A DNA stretch of 46,019 bases from Deltaproteobacteria bacterium (GTDB taxonomy: Bacteria > Myxococcota_A > Polyangia > Polyangiales > Sandaracinaceae), in assembly GCA_017303575.1 (NCBI GenBank), contig JAFLCL010000039.1, positions 1-46,019 of the forward strand. The letters run 5' to 3'. The notes under the pieces were generated by a model, which worked only from the letters and a program-made list of their open reading frames with translations, was not told where the DNA came from and searched no databases. Position 1 is the first letter of the stretch. The number at the start of each line of letters is the position of its first letter. Shown piece by piece: positions 37,619-44,218 of this stretch. A program made the position numbers and the translations under genes.

Positions 37619-38205
37619 GACCCGATCTCCTCGACGGTGATCTCGGTGTTGGTGAACACGCAGATCTCGCCTGCGGTGCGGAGCGCCTCGCGACAGATCT
37701 CGGGCGCGCTCATCGGCGTGTGCTTGAGGAGGACGCGGCCCGCGGCGAGGGCGTAGCTGCCGCCCGACCCGATCGCGACGATGGCGCCACCATCGACCGC
37801 GTCCGGCTCGATCACGTCACCCGTCCCCGAGAGCAGGAGCATCGTGTGTGCGTCCATCACCACGAGCATCGCCTCGAGGCGACGCAGGAACCGATCGGTG
37901 CGCCAGTCCTTGGCGAGCTCGACGGCAGCACGAGACAGCGCGCCCGGGGCATCGCCGGCGCGCAGCGCCTCGAGCTTGGCCTCGAAGCGCTCGAGCAGCG
38001 TGAACGCGTCGGCGCTCGCGCCCGCGAAGCCCGCGATCGCGCGGCCGTTCGCGATGCGCCGCACCTTCCGCGCGCTCGACTTCATCACGGTGTTGCCGAG
38101 CGACACCTGACCATCGCCTGCCATCGCGGATCGACCGTCGCGGCGCACGGCCACGATCGTCGTCGACCTCCAGCGTTCCTGATCACTCACTGCCCGATCA
38201 CGCAC
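37615..38205 (-). CDS. hslV: ATP-dependent protease proteolytic subunit HslV
   Basis: From the GTG at 38205, which has GGAGGT six bases upstream, the protein has 196 residues. It is a threonine peptidase of the proteasome fold: '[20 protein letters not shown]', '[20 protein letters not shown]', '[20 protein letters not shown]' and '[17 protein letters not shown]' are all typical. The catalytic Thr would be Thr15 after removal of a 14-residue propeptide; the GTG at 38190 would give nine. Gram-negative HslV usually needs only Met removal, whereas B. subtilis ClpQ carries a short leader, so processing is of interest. It is first in the hslVU operon. Confidence 0.95.
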
Positions 38206-38281
38206 CGGCTGACCTCCGAAGGAGCGGCATCGTAGCGCGTGGACGCGAAAGGACGGCATCGACGTTGCACATGCGCGCTGC

Positions 38282-39496
38282 ATGTCTCGTGGCATCGCCT
38301 CCCGCGCACGCGCGAACGCCTGGCTGTGGCTGGCGATCATGGCGATCGGGCCCTCGCCCGGCTGCTACCGCACGCACATGCGCCGTGAATTCGCTGACGG
38401 CGGTGTGGAGTCGCCCGACGCCGCGCGCAGCGACGCGGGCCTCACCATGGCCGTGACCATCGCGTGCGGCGATGCGATCGCGCCGCCGAGCGCGGAGGGC
38501 ATCGTGCGCCGCTGCGTCGTCGACGGGCCCGGCGATCACGACGGCGACGGCTTCGGGAACGAGGAGGACTGCAACGACTGCGTGCCGCAGATCAACCCCG
38601 GCGCCTACGACATTCCCGGCAACGATCTCGACGAGGACTGCACCGGCGAAGACGCGATGCCGTGTCGCGACACGATGATCAGCCCCGACGACGGGACCGC
38701 GCGCAGCGCGGCGAACGCGCTCGGACTCTGCCTCGACTCCGCAGGCGGCTCGCGCGAGTGGGTGCGCTCCGCAGCCTGGAACGACACGTCGTTCGCCGTG
38801 CACACGACGAGCGAGATGCACCGCGTGTCCGATGGCTTCGGACGATACGGCCCCTACGCAGGCCGTCGCATGCTCGTGCTCTCGACGGGCCTCGCGAACG
38901 ATGGTCAGCCTGCGAGCGGCAGCTGCGTGGAAGAAGGGCTGTCCGGGCCCTTCCCTCCCGGATTTCCCATGGACTCACCGGCATGCCCGGGCATCGAGAG
39001 CGGTCCGGTGGTCGACTCCGTGGCGCTCACGCTCGAGCTCGACGTGCCGACGAACGCGATCGGCCTGCGCTTCGCGTCGAACTTCATGACGCGCGAGTAC
39101 CCAGACTTTCTCTGCTCGCCGTTCAACGACGTCTACGCCGTGCTCATGACCGATGTCGTGTCGGGCGAGCTGCGCAACATCGTGTTCGATCGCGCGGGCA
39201 ACCCGCTCACCGTGAACAACGCGCTGCTGAGCACCTGTGTCGCGCGCGGCCCGCGCACCTGCGAGCTCGGCGCGGCACCGCTGCGCGGCGCCGTCGACAC
39301 CTCGTGCACGGAGGGCACCGAGGGCCTCGTGGGCGGCGGCACCGACTGCGTGCAGACGACAGCGCCGGTGGTGCCGGGCTCGCGCATCACGCTGTCCTTC
39401 ATGATCTGGGACTCGGGCGACGGCCTGCTCGACTCGGTCGCGCTCGTCGACGCGTTCGAGTGGGTGCTCGCCCCGTTCGAGCAGCGCGCGCCTTGA
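38282..39496 (+). CDS. Choice-of-anchor L-type lipoprotein with MopE-like motif
   Basis: This 404-residue protein has signal peptide [20 protein letters not shown] and lipobox SPGC. Residues ~80-115 contain '[20 protein letters not shown]' and '[16 protein letters not shown]', the MopE-type metal-binding motif. The rest matches the choice-of-anchor L domain: '[13 protein letters not shown]'-like '[18 protein letters not shown]', '[20 protein letters not shown]', '[11 protein letters not shown]', '[20 protein letters not shown]' and 'ALVDAFEW'. It would be a surface or outer-membrane-anchored beta-sandwich protein with bound metal. It is divergent from hslVU, 76 bases apart. Confidence 0.85.
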   Translation: MSRGIASRARANAWLWLAIMAIGPSPGCYRTHMRREFADGGVESPDAARSDAGLTMAVTIACGDAIAPPSAEGIVRRCVVDGPGDHDGDGFGNEEDCNDCVPQINPGAYDIPGNDLDEDCTGEDAMPCRDTMISPDDGTARSAANALGLCLDSAGGSREWVRSAAWNDTSFAVHTTSEMHRVSDGFGRYGPYAGRRMLVLSTGLANDGQPASGSCVEEGLSGPFPPGFPMDSPACPGIESGPVVDSVALTLELDVPTNAIGLRFASNFMTREYPDFLCSPFNDVYAVLMTDVVSGELRNIVFDRAGNPLTVNNALLSTCVARGPRTCELGAAPLRGAVDTSCTEGTEGLVGGGTDCVQTTAPVVPGSRITLSFMIWDSGDGLLDSVALVDAFEWVLAPFEQRAP

Positions 39497-39522
39497 TCGA
39501 ACGCTCGCCGGGGCGCGATGCG

Positions 39523-40023
39523 CTACTGCGCGCCGAGCGTGTAGTGGAGCACAGGGCAGTCGGCGCCCACCGCGACACGCACCACGTAGCGACCCGCCAC
39601 CGGTCCCTCGACGATGGAGGCCACCGCCTCTTGCTCGATGACCGACTCCCAGTGCCCCGTCTCGCTCGGGATCGAGGGCTCCTCGCGCAGCGCACCGCCG
39701 CTCGGGTTGTAGAAGCCCCAGAGGAACGCCTGGCATGCGGGCTCGCCCGCGGAGTCCGCACGGATCGAGAGGGTCACGTGCTCGCCCGCCGCGAGATCGA
39801 TGCCCCACTCGTGCGTCTCGTCGGCCCGGATCTCGACGCGATGCGAGTCGCCCTTGCGCAGCACCAGCGGTCCGTCGGGACGTGATGCGGTCTGCGCCCC
39901 CTCGGTGTGTCCGGACGAAGCTGTCGTGGGCGGTGCGCTCGCGGCCGGAGCCTCGGTGCGACTGCCGCACGCCGCGAGTGACAGGGCACAGAGGAAGAGC
40001 GTGACCAGCGAATGGACCTTCAT
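39523..40023 (-). CDS. Lipoprotein, 166 aa, beta-sandwich ectodomain
   Basis: The signal MKVHSLVTLFLCALS and lipobox LAAC (Cys at about 20) are followed by a Ala/Pro/Ser/Thr linker and a ~105-residue beta domain ('VEIRADETHEWGIDLAAGEH', 'VTLSIRAD', 'VAGRYVVRVAVGADCPVLHY') resembling PPC-type/pre-peptidase C-terminal sandwiches, a loose fold match. Two Cys (CQAFLWG, DCPVLHY) may pair. GATACT lies exactly 7 bases before the ATG. It is divergent from xerC. Function unknown. Confidence 0.72.
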   Translation of the reverse strand: MKVHSLVTLFLCALSLAACGSRTEAPAASAPPTTASSGHTEGAQTASRPDGPLVLRKGDSHRVEIRADETHEWGIDLAAGEHVTLSIRADSAGEPACQAFLWGFYNPSGGALREEPSIPSETGHWESVIEQEAVASIVEGPVAGRYVVRVAVGADCPVLHYTLGAQ

Positions 40024-40030
40024 GCCCCGC

Positions 40031-40036
40031 AGTATC
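40031..40036 (-). promoter_or_regulatory. Candidate -10 (GATACT), 7 nt before lipoprotein ATG
   Basis: GATACT, seven bases (GCGGGGC), then ATG on the minus strand. It has the same geometry as four other genes here. Confidence 0.35.
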
Positions 40037-40113
40037 GCCGCCCATCGCTCGAACACGAAGAGGGCACTGCGTCCAGCTCTGACGCTTTCTTCGCGAGCCG
40101 CCGTTCGCGCCCC

Positions 40114-40119
40114 TACCCT
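40114..40119 (+). promoter_or_regulatory. Candidate -10 (TACCCT), 7 nt before xerC ATG
   Basis: TACCCT, seven bases (CGCCACC), then ATG, with no Shine-Dalgarno sequence. It is the weakest hexamer of the set but has the same spacing. Confidence 0.3.
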
Positions 40120-40126
40120 CGCCACC

Positions 40127-41059
40127 ATGGCCTCGGCGCTCGAGACGCAGATCACGACGTACCTCGACTGGCTCGAGCACGAGCGACGCAGCCCCGCGTC
40201 CACGCGCGAGACGTACGCCCGCGCGCTCCGTGCGCTCCATGCGTTCTGCGAAGAGAAGAAGCTCCCGCTCGATGCCGAGCGCCTCTCGCTGATCGCGCTC
40301 CGGGGCTGGCTGGCGAAGCTCTTCGACACGGATCAGCCGAGCACGATCGGTCGCAAGGTCGCGACGGTGCGCGCGTTCTTTCGTTTCCTCTTCCGCAAGG
40401 GCCTGATCACGAAGAACGTCGCGGCGCAGCTCAAGAGCCCCAAGATCCGCAAGGGCCTGCCGCGCTTCCTCACCGTCGACGAGGCGTTCCGCGTGGTCGA
40501 GGCGCCCTCGGAGGACGCACACCGCGAAGAAGCGCTGCGCCTACGGGACCGCGCGATGCTCGAGATGCTCTACGGCGCGGGCGTGCGCGTGAGCGAGCTG
40601 CGCGGGCTCACGATCGCCGACGTGGATCTCGCCGCGCGACGTGTGCGCGTGATGGGCAAGGGCCGAAAAGAGCGCCTCGCGCCGTTCGGCGCGCCCGCCC
40701 TCGAGGCCCTCCGCGCGTGGCTCGAGGTGCGTCCGCTCTTGCTCGCCCGCGCGAGGGGTGACGCGAGCGAGGCACGGAGCGCGCTCTGGCTCGGCGAGAA
40801 GGGGACAGCGCTGACGGTGCGCCAGATCCAGAACATCGTGCGTCGCTACGGCGCCCTGGGGGCGGGCCGCGGCGATCTGCACCCCCACGCGCTGCGCCAC
40901 TCGTACGCGACACACCTGCTCGACGCGGGCGCCGATCTGCGCGGCATCCAGGAGCTGCTCGGCCACGCGAGCCTCGCCACGACGCAGCGCTACACGCACG
41001 TCTCGGTCGATCGGCTCATGGCCGTCTACGACAAGGCCCACCCGCTGGCCCACGAGTGA
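40127..41059 (+). CDS. xerC: Tyrosine site-specific recombinase XerC
   Basis: This 310-residue protein resolves chromosome dimers at dif, usually with XerD. The N-terminal SAM-like core-binding domain spans about 4-100 ('YLDWLEHERRSPASTRETY'). The catalytic set is complete: Arg154 (GVRVSELR), Lys178 (GKGRKER), His254 and Arg257 (HPHALRHSYAT), His280 (LLGHASLATTQ) and nucleophile Tyr289 (RYTH). 'GDLHPHALRHSYATHLLDAG' and 'DLRGIQELLGH' are closer to XerC than XerD. Length is normal and no integrase-type arm-binding domain is present, so it is housekeeping and not a mobile integrase. Confidence 0.92.
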   Translation: MASALETQITTYLDWLEHERRSPASTRETYARALRALHAFCEEKKLPLDAERLSLIALRGWLAKLFDTDQPSTIGRKVATVRAFFRFLFRKGLITKNVAAQLKSPKIRKGLPRFLTVDEAFRVVEAPSEDAHREEALRLRDRAMLEMLYGAGVRVSELRGLTIADVDLAARRVRVMGKGRKERLAPFGAPALEALRAWLEVRPLLLARARGDASEARSALWLGEKGTALTVRQIQNIVRRYGALGAGRGDLHPHALRHSYATHLLDAGADLRGIQELLGHASLATTQRYTHVSVDRLMAVYDKAHPLAHE

Positions 41060-41076
41060 GCAGCTCACGACCGAGC

Positions 41077-41100
41077 CCGCGGCGTCGAACGATGCCGCGG
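41077..41100. terminator. Candidate xerC terminator hairpin
   Basis: CCGCGGC (41077-41083) and GCCGCGG (41094-41100) pair exactly around a 10-base loop, 18 bases after the xerC stop. A T tract is lacking. Confidence 0.35.
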
Positions 41101-41168
41101 TCGCGCAGGTCTTGCGTCGGACATCAGCACACCCCGCAACCGTTGCGTCGTGCGCGACCGAGGCCCGC

Positions 41169-41187
41169 GCGGATCCCGTGGATCCGC
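41169..41187. promoter_or_regulatory. Perfect 19-bp palindrome, candidate operator of the sulfur operon
   Basis: GCGGATCC, the spacer CGT and GGATCCGC form an exact inverted repeat (41169-41187) 31 bases before the oxidoreductase start. A second, smaller inverted repeat (CGCAA, CCG, TTGCG at 41135-41147) and a direct repeat TTGCGTCG (41112 and 41143) lie just upstream. Position and symmetry fit a dimeric repressor such as ArsR/TetR type, with no regulator gene adjacent. Confidence 0.45.
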
Positions 41188-41218
41188 CGCTGGTGCGACC
41201 GATGCACTGCGCGGAGGC

Positions 41219-42445
41219 ATGAAGCGAGTCGTCATTCTCGGTGGCGGCACCGGCGGCACCATGATGGCCAACCGTCTGGTGCGCGCGCTCTCGCCCGACT
41301 GGAAGATCATCGTCGTCGACCGCGACGATCTGCACGTCTACCAGCCCGGGCTGCTGTTCCTCCCGTTCGGTACGTACCGGCGTGAGGAGACGCTGAAGCC
41401 TCGCCGCGCGCTGCTGGATCCGCGCGTGGAGCTCCGGCTCGCCGAGATCGACCGGATTGCGCCTGACGAGAAGTCCGTCGCGCTCGTCGGTGGCAGCAAG
41501 CTCGCGTACGACGTGCTCATCGTCGCCACGGGCTCGCGGATCCTGCCCGAGCAGACGCCGGGGCTCCTCGAGGAGGGCTGGCGCAAGAGCGCGTTCGACT
41601 TCTACACGCTCGAGGGCGCGCTCGCGCTTCGTGACGCGCTCGCTTCGTTCGCGGGCGGACGGTTCGTCGTCAACGTCGCCGAGATGCCCATCAAGTGCCC
41701 GGTCGCGCCGCTCGAGCTCTTGTTCCTCGCCGATGCGTTCTTCACCGAACGGGGCATCCGCGATCGCGTCGAGATCGTGTACGCGACGCCGCTCGAGGGC
41801 GCGTTCACCAAGCCACGCGCGTCGGCTGCCCTCGGAGGCATGCTCGAGCAGCGCAACATCTCCGTCCTCGGTGACTTCGCCGTCTCCGAGGTCGACGGAG
41901 CCAAGCGTCGGCTCAAGAGCTTCGATGGACGCGAGACCGACTACGACCTCTTGGTCTCCATTCCGATCCACGGCGGTGCGCAGGCGATCTCCACGAGCGG
42001 CCTGGGTGACGCGGGGGGCTGGGTGCCGACCGACAAGCACACTCTCCAGAGCAAGTCGTGGCCCGACGTGTTCGTGATCGGCGACGCGACGGACCTGCCC
42101 TCTTCCAAGGCGGGCGCGGTGGCGCATTTCCAGTCCGAGGTGCTCTTCGACAACGTCCTTCGCCACATCGCCGGACAGCCCCTCTCTCCCGGCTTCGACG
42201 GACACGCCAACTGCTTCATCGAGACGGGCTTCGGCAAGGCCATGCTCATCGACTTCAACTACACGACCGAGCCGCTGCCGGGACGATTCCCGCTGCCGGG
42301 AATCGGGCCGTTCACGCTCCTCGAAGAGAGCGAGGCGAACCACTGGGGCAAGCTCGCCTTCAAATGGGTGTATTGGAATCTCCTCCTCGCGGGGAAGGAT
42401 CTCCCGCTCGATCATCGGATGTCGATGGCAGGGAAGTGGGCATGA
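41219..42445 (+). CDS. Sulfide:quinone oxidoreductase-like flavoprotein
   Basis: This 408-residue protein has the FAD motif ILGGGTGGTMMANRL at 6-20, 'ATGSRILPEQTPG', and 'DVFVIGDATDLPSSKAGAVA' for flavin. Cys160 (EMPIKCPVAP) and Cys332 (HANCFIETG) match the two redox cysteines of sulfide:quinone oxidoreductases that carry sulfane sulfur; the third Cys of bacterial type I enzymes is not seen. It should oxidise sulfide and pass electrons to quinone, releasing persulfide or polysulfide. 'GPFTLLEESEANHWGKLAFK' near the C terminus fits a membrane-associating helix. The ATG at 41219 has GGAGG almost adjacent. It overlaps the DUF1641-TusE gene by ATGA. Confidence 0.9.
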   Translation: MKRVVILGGGTGGTMMANRLVRALSPDWKIIVVDRDDLHVYQPGLLFLPFGTYRREETLKPRRALLDPRVELRLAEIDRIAPDEKSVALVGGSKLAYDVLIVATGSRILPEQTPGLLEEGWRKSAFDFYTLEGALALRDALASFAGGRFVVNVAEMPIKCPVAPLELLFLADAFFTERGIRDRVEIVYATPLEGAFTKPRASAALGGMLEQRNISVLGDFAVSEVDGAKRRLKSFDGRETDYDLLVSIPIHGGAQAISTSGLGDAGGWVPTDKHTLQSKSWPDVFVIGDATDLPSSKAGAVAHFQSEVLFDNVLRHIAGQPLSPGFDGHANCFIETGFGKAMLIDFNYTTEPLPGRFPLPGIGPFTLLEESEANHWGKLAFKWVYWNLLLAGKDLPLDHRMSMAGKWA

Positions 42446-43488
42446 CGACGGACACACACAAGGCGACTCCCCACGTGCCGGAGCCTCCGCGCCCGCACGA
42501 TCACAGCCTCGCGGCGCTGCACGCGCGGCTCGATGGCTTGAGCGCGGACGTGCACTACCTCGTCGAGCGGCAGCGCAAGACCGAAGAGCTCCTCGAGGAC
42601 ATGACCCCGATCCTCAAGGCGATGATGGCCAGTGCAACTGGCCGCCTCTCGGCATTCGAGAAGAAGGGATACTTCGAGCTCGGGCGCGAGCTCGTGGCCG
42701 TCGGCGAGCGCGTCGCCGAGGGCTTCACGCCCGATGACGTCCGTCAGCTCGGGGGTGCCATCGTCGACATCCTCGAGACGGTGCGCGAGCTGACGCAGCC
42801 CGAGGTGCTCAAGGTCGCCGCCGAGGGGGCGGCTGTGCTCCAGAACGCTCAGGAGGCACAGCCCATCGGCCTCGTCGGCATGGTGCGCGCGACCGGTGAT
42901 CACGACGTGCAGAAGGGGATGAGCGTGATGGTCGAGGTGGTCCGCCATCTCGGTCGCGCCGCCACCGCTGTGCGCGACAAGCGCGCCAGCGCACCGGGCC
43001 GGCGTGCCATGAGCGAGAAGAAGGCGCGCCTCGATGCCATCACGGGCAAGCGCGCGCCCCAGGCCAAGGTGCTCGGCGTGGAGCGTGCCATTCCGCTCAC
43101 GCACGTGCGGAGCGCCGCGAAGAAGATCGAGGTCGCTGCCACCGGCCCCGGCTGCGCCGTCCCCACGACAGGCCCGGCCGCCGTGGCGACCGTGCTCGAT
43201 GGCGTGGGCTTCGGCGCCGATGGGCACCTGGCGGATGCCAGCACCTGGACCCGCGCGCTCGGGGCGAAGCTCGCCGCGATCCAGGGCGTCGAGATGAACG
43301 ACGCACACTGGAAGCTCGTCGAGCTCGCCCGCGCGGACTTCGAGGCCACCAAGGTCTCTCCGAACATCCGTCGGCTCACGCAGATCGGGGGCGTGAGCAC
43401 CAAGGACATCTACGCGATGTTCCCCAAGGCCCCGGCGCGGGCGCTCGCGAAGATCGCGGGCCTACCCAAGCCCGCTGGGTGCCTGTGA
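42442..43488 (+). CDS. DUF1641 protein fused to TusE/DsrC-type sulfur carrier
   Basis: In this 348-residue protein, residues ~20-170 form a helical N-terminal region with DUF1641 features ('LGGAIVDILETVRELTQPEV', 'QPIGLVGMVRATGD'). After a linker with a lone Cys238 (GPGCAVP), residues ~250-348 match TusE/DsrC: 'GHLADASTWTRALGAKLAAI', 'AHWKLVELARADFE', 'SPNIRRLTQ', 'IYAMFPKAPARALAKIAGLP' and the terminal KPAGCL with penultimate Cys347. That Cys carries persulfide in TusE and DsrC; the second Cys of true DsrC is absent, so it is TusE-like. DUF1641 proteins usually accompany SQR-type flavoproteins; here the partner and the sulfur carrier are one chain. Start is ATGA-coupled to the flavoprotein. 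Confidence 0.88.
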   Translation: MTTDTHKATPHVPEPPRPHDHSLAALHARLDGLSADVHYLVERQRKTEELLEDMTPILKAMMASATGRLSAFEKKGYFELGRELVAVGERVAEGFTPDDVRQLGGAIVDILETVRELTQPEVLKVAAEGAAVLQNAQEAQPIGLVGMVRATGDHDVQKGMSVMVEVVRHLGRAATAVRDKRASAPGRRAMSEKKARLDAITGKRAPQAKVLGVERAIPLTHVRSAAKKIEVAATGPGCAVPTTGPAAVATVLDGVGFGADGHLADASTWTRALGAKLAAIQGVEMNDAHWKLVELARADFEATKVSPNIRRLTQIGGVSTKDIYAMFPKAPARALAKIAGLPKPAGCL

Positions 43489-43539
43489 GCGGGCCCCGAA
43501 GGTGCCAGTGATGACGCTACATCGAACACGAGGATGCCC

Positions 43540-44016
43540 ATGAGCTCGAGTGCCAACGGTTCGCGCAGAGTCGCCATCATCGCCTCTCACGGAGGGCTGG
43601 ACGAGGCCTATCCCGCGCTGATTCTCGCGAACGCAGCGCGGCAGTCGGGGATCGACGCCTTCGTGTTCTTCACGTTCTGGGGCCTCGACGTGATCACGGA
43701 GAGCAAGATCGATCACCTGCACGTGAACATGGTGGGCAATCCCGCCGCCCCCGTGCCCACGATGCTGGCGGGTCTTCCGGGCATGGAGAGCCTCGCTGGC
43801 AAGATGATGATGAAGCAGATGCAGGAGCTGGAGCTGCCGACCGTGCGCGAGATGCTCCAGATCCTCGACGAGTCCGGCGCCGAGCTCTACGCGTGCGAGC
43901 TGGCGATGAAGATGTTCAAGCGCGAGAAGAAAGACCTCGTCTCGCAGGTCAAGGACGTGATCACCGCGGGCGACTTCTACGACCTCAGCGACGGCGCACA
44001 GATCATCTTCACGTGA
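43540..44016 (+). CDS. DsrE/DsrF-like sulfur relay protein
   Basis: This 158-residue protein starts at ATG 43540, chosen because CGAGG lies six bases upstream; ATG 43534 would leave no spacing. It has a DsrE2-type fold: 'RRVAIIASHGGLDEAYPALI', 'GIDAFVFFTFWGLDVI', a Met-rich central segment ('MMMKQMQELELP'), and 'ESGAELYACELAMKMF' with Cys119 at the persulfide-accepting position. It should take sulfur from or give it to the TusE-type domain encoded just upstream. The TGA overlaps the ATG of a 36-residue membrane peptide by one base. Confidence 0.88.
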   Translation: MSSSANGSRRVAIIASHGGLDEAYPALILANAARQSGIDAFVFFTFWGLDVITESKIDHLHVNMVGNPAAPVPTMLAGLPGMESLAGKMMMKQMQELELPTVREMLQILDESGAELYACELAMKMFKREKKDLVSQVKDVITAGDFYDLSDGAQIIFT

Positions 44017-44126
44017 TGCCGCTGATCCCGGCCGCGTCGGTCATCGTCGTGGTTCTCGCGGCGCTGGCGCTGATCCTCCAGGGCGGCGCGCCCTTGCAGT
44101 CGCTCCTCCGCTGGCTCACGTCCTGA
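44016..44126 (+). CDS. Tiny membrane peptide, 36 aa, end of sulfur operon
   Basis: The ATG overlaps the DsrE-type gene's TGA (TGATG), so translation is coupled. The peptide is a single hydrophobic span (MPLIPAASVIVVVLAALAL) followed by ILQGGAPLQSLLRWLTS, an amphipathic tail with one Arg. It may anchor the soluble sulfur relay proteins to the membrane near the quinone-linked flavoprotein, but this is an inference. The coding sequence is too short to judge codon bias. Confidence 0.5.
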   Translation: MPLIPAASVIVVVLAALALILQGGAPLQSLLRWLTS

Positions 44127-44218
44127 GAGCGCTCGCGTGGATCCACTGTCTCGGCGGTTCTGTTGGCTTGCGTGAGCGCGGGGTGTTTGCGAAGCCCTCA
44201 GCCTCTCGAGGAGTGCAC

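Noticed and set aside
40127..41059. Mobile-element integrase marking an island edge
   Set aside because: It is a normal-length XerC with housekeeping motifs, no att-like repeats and native codon use.
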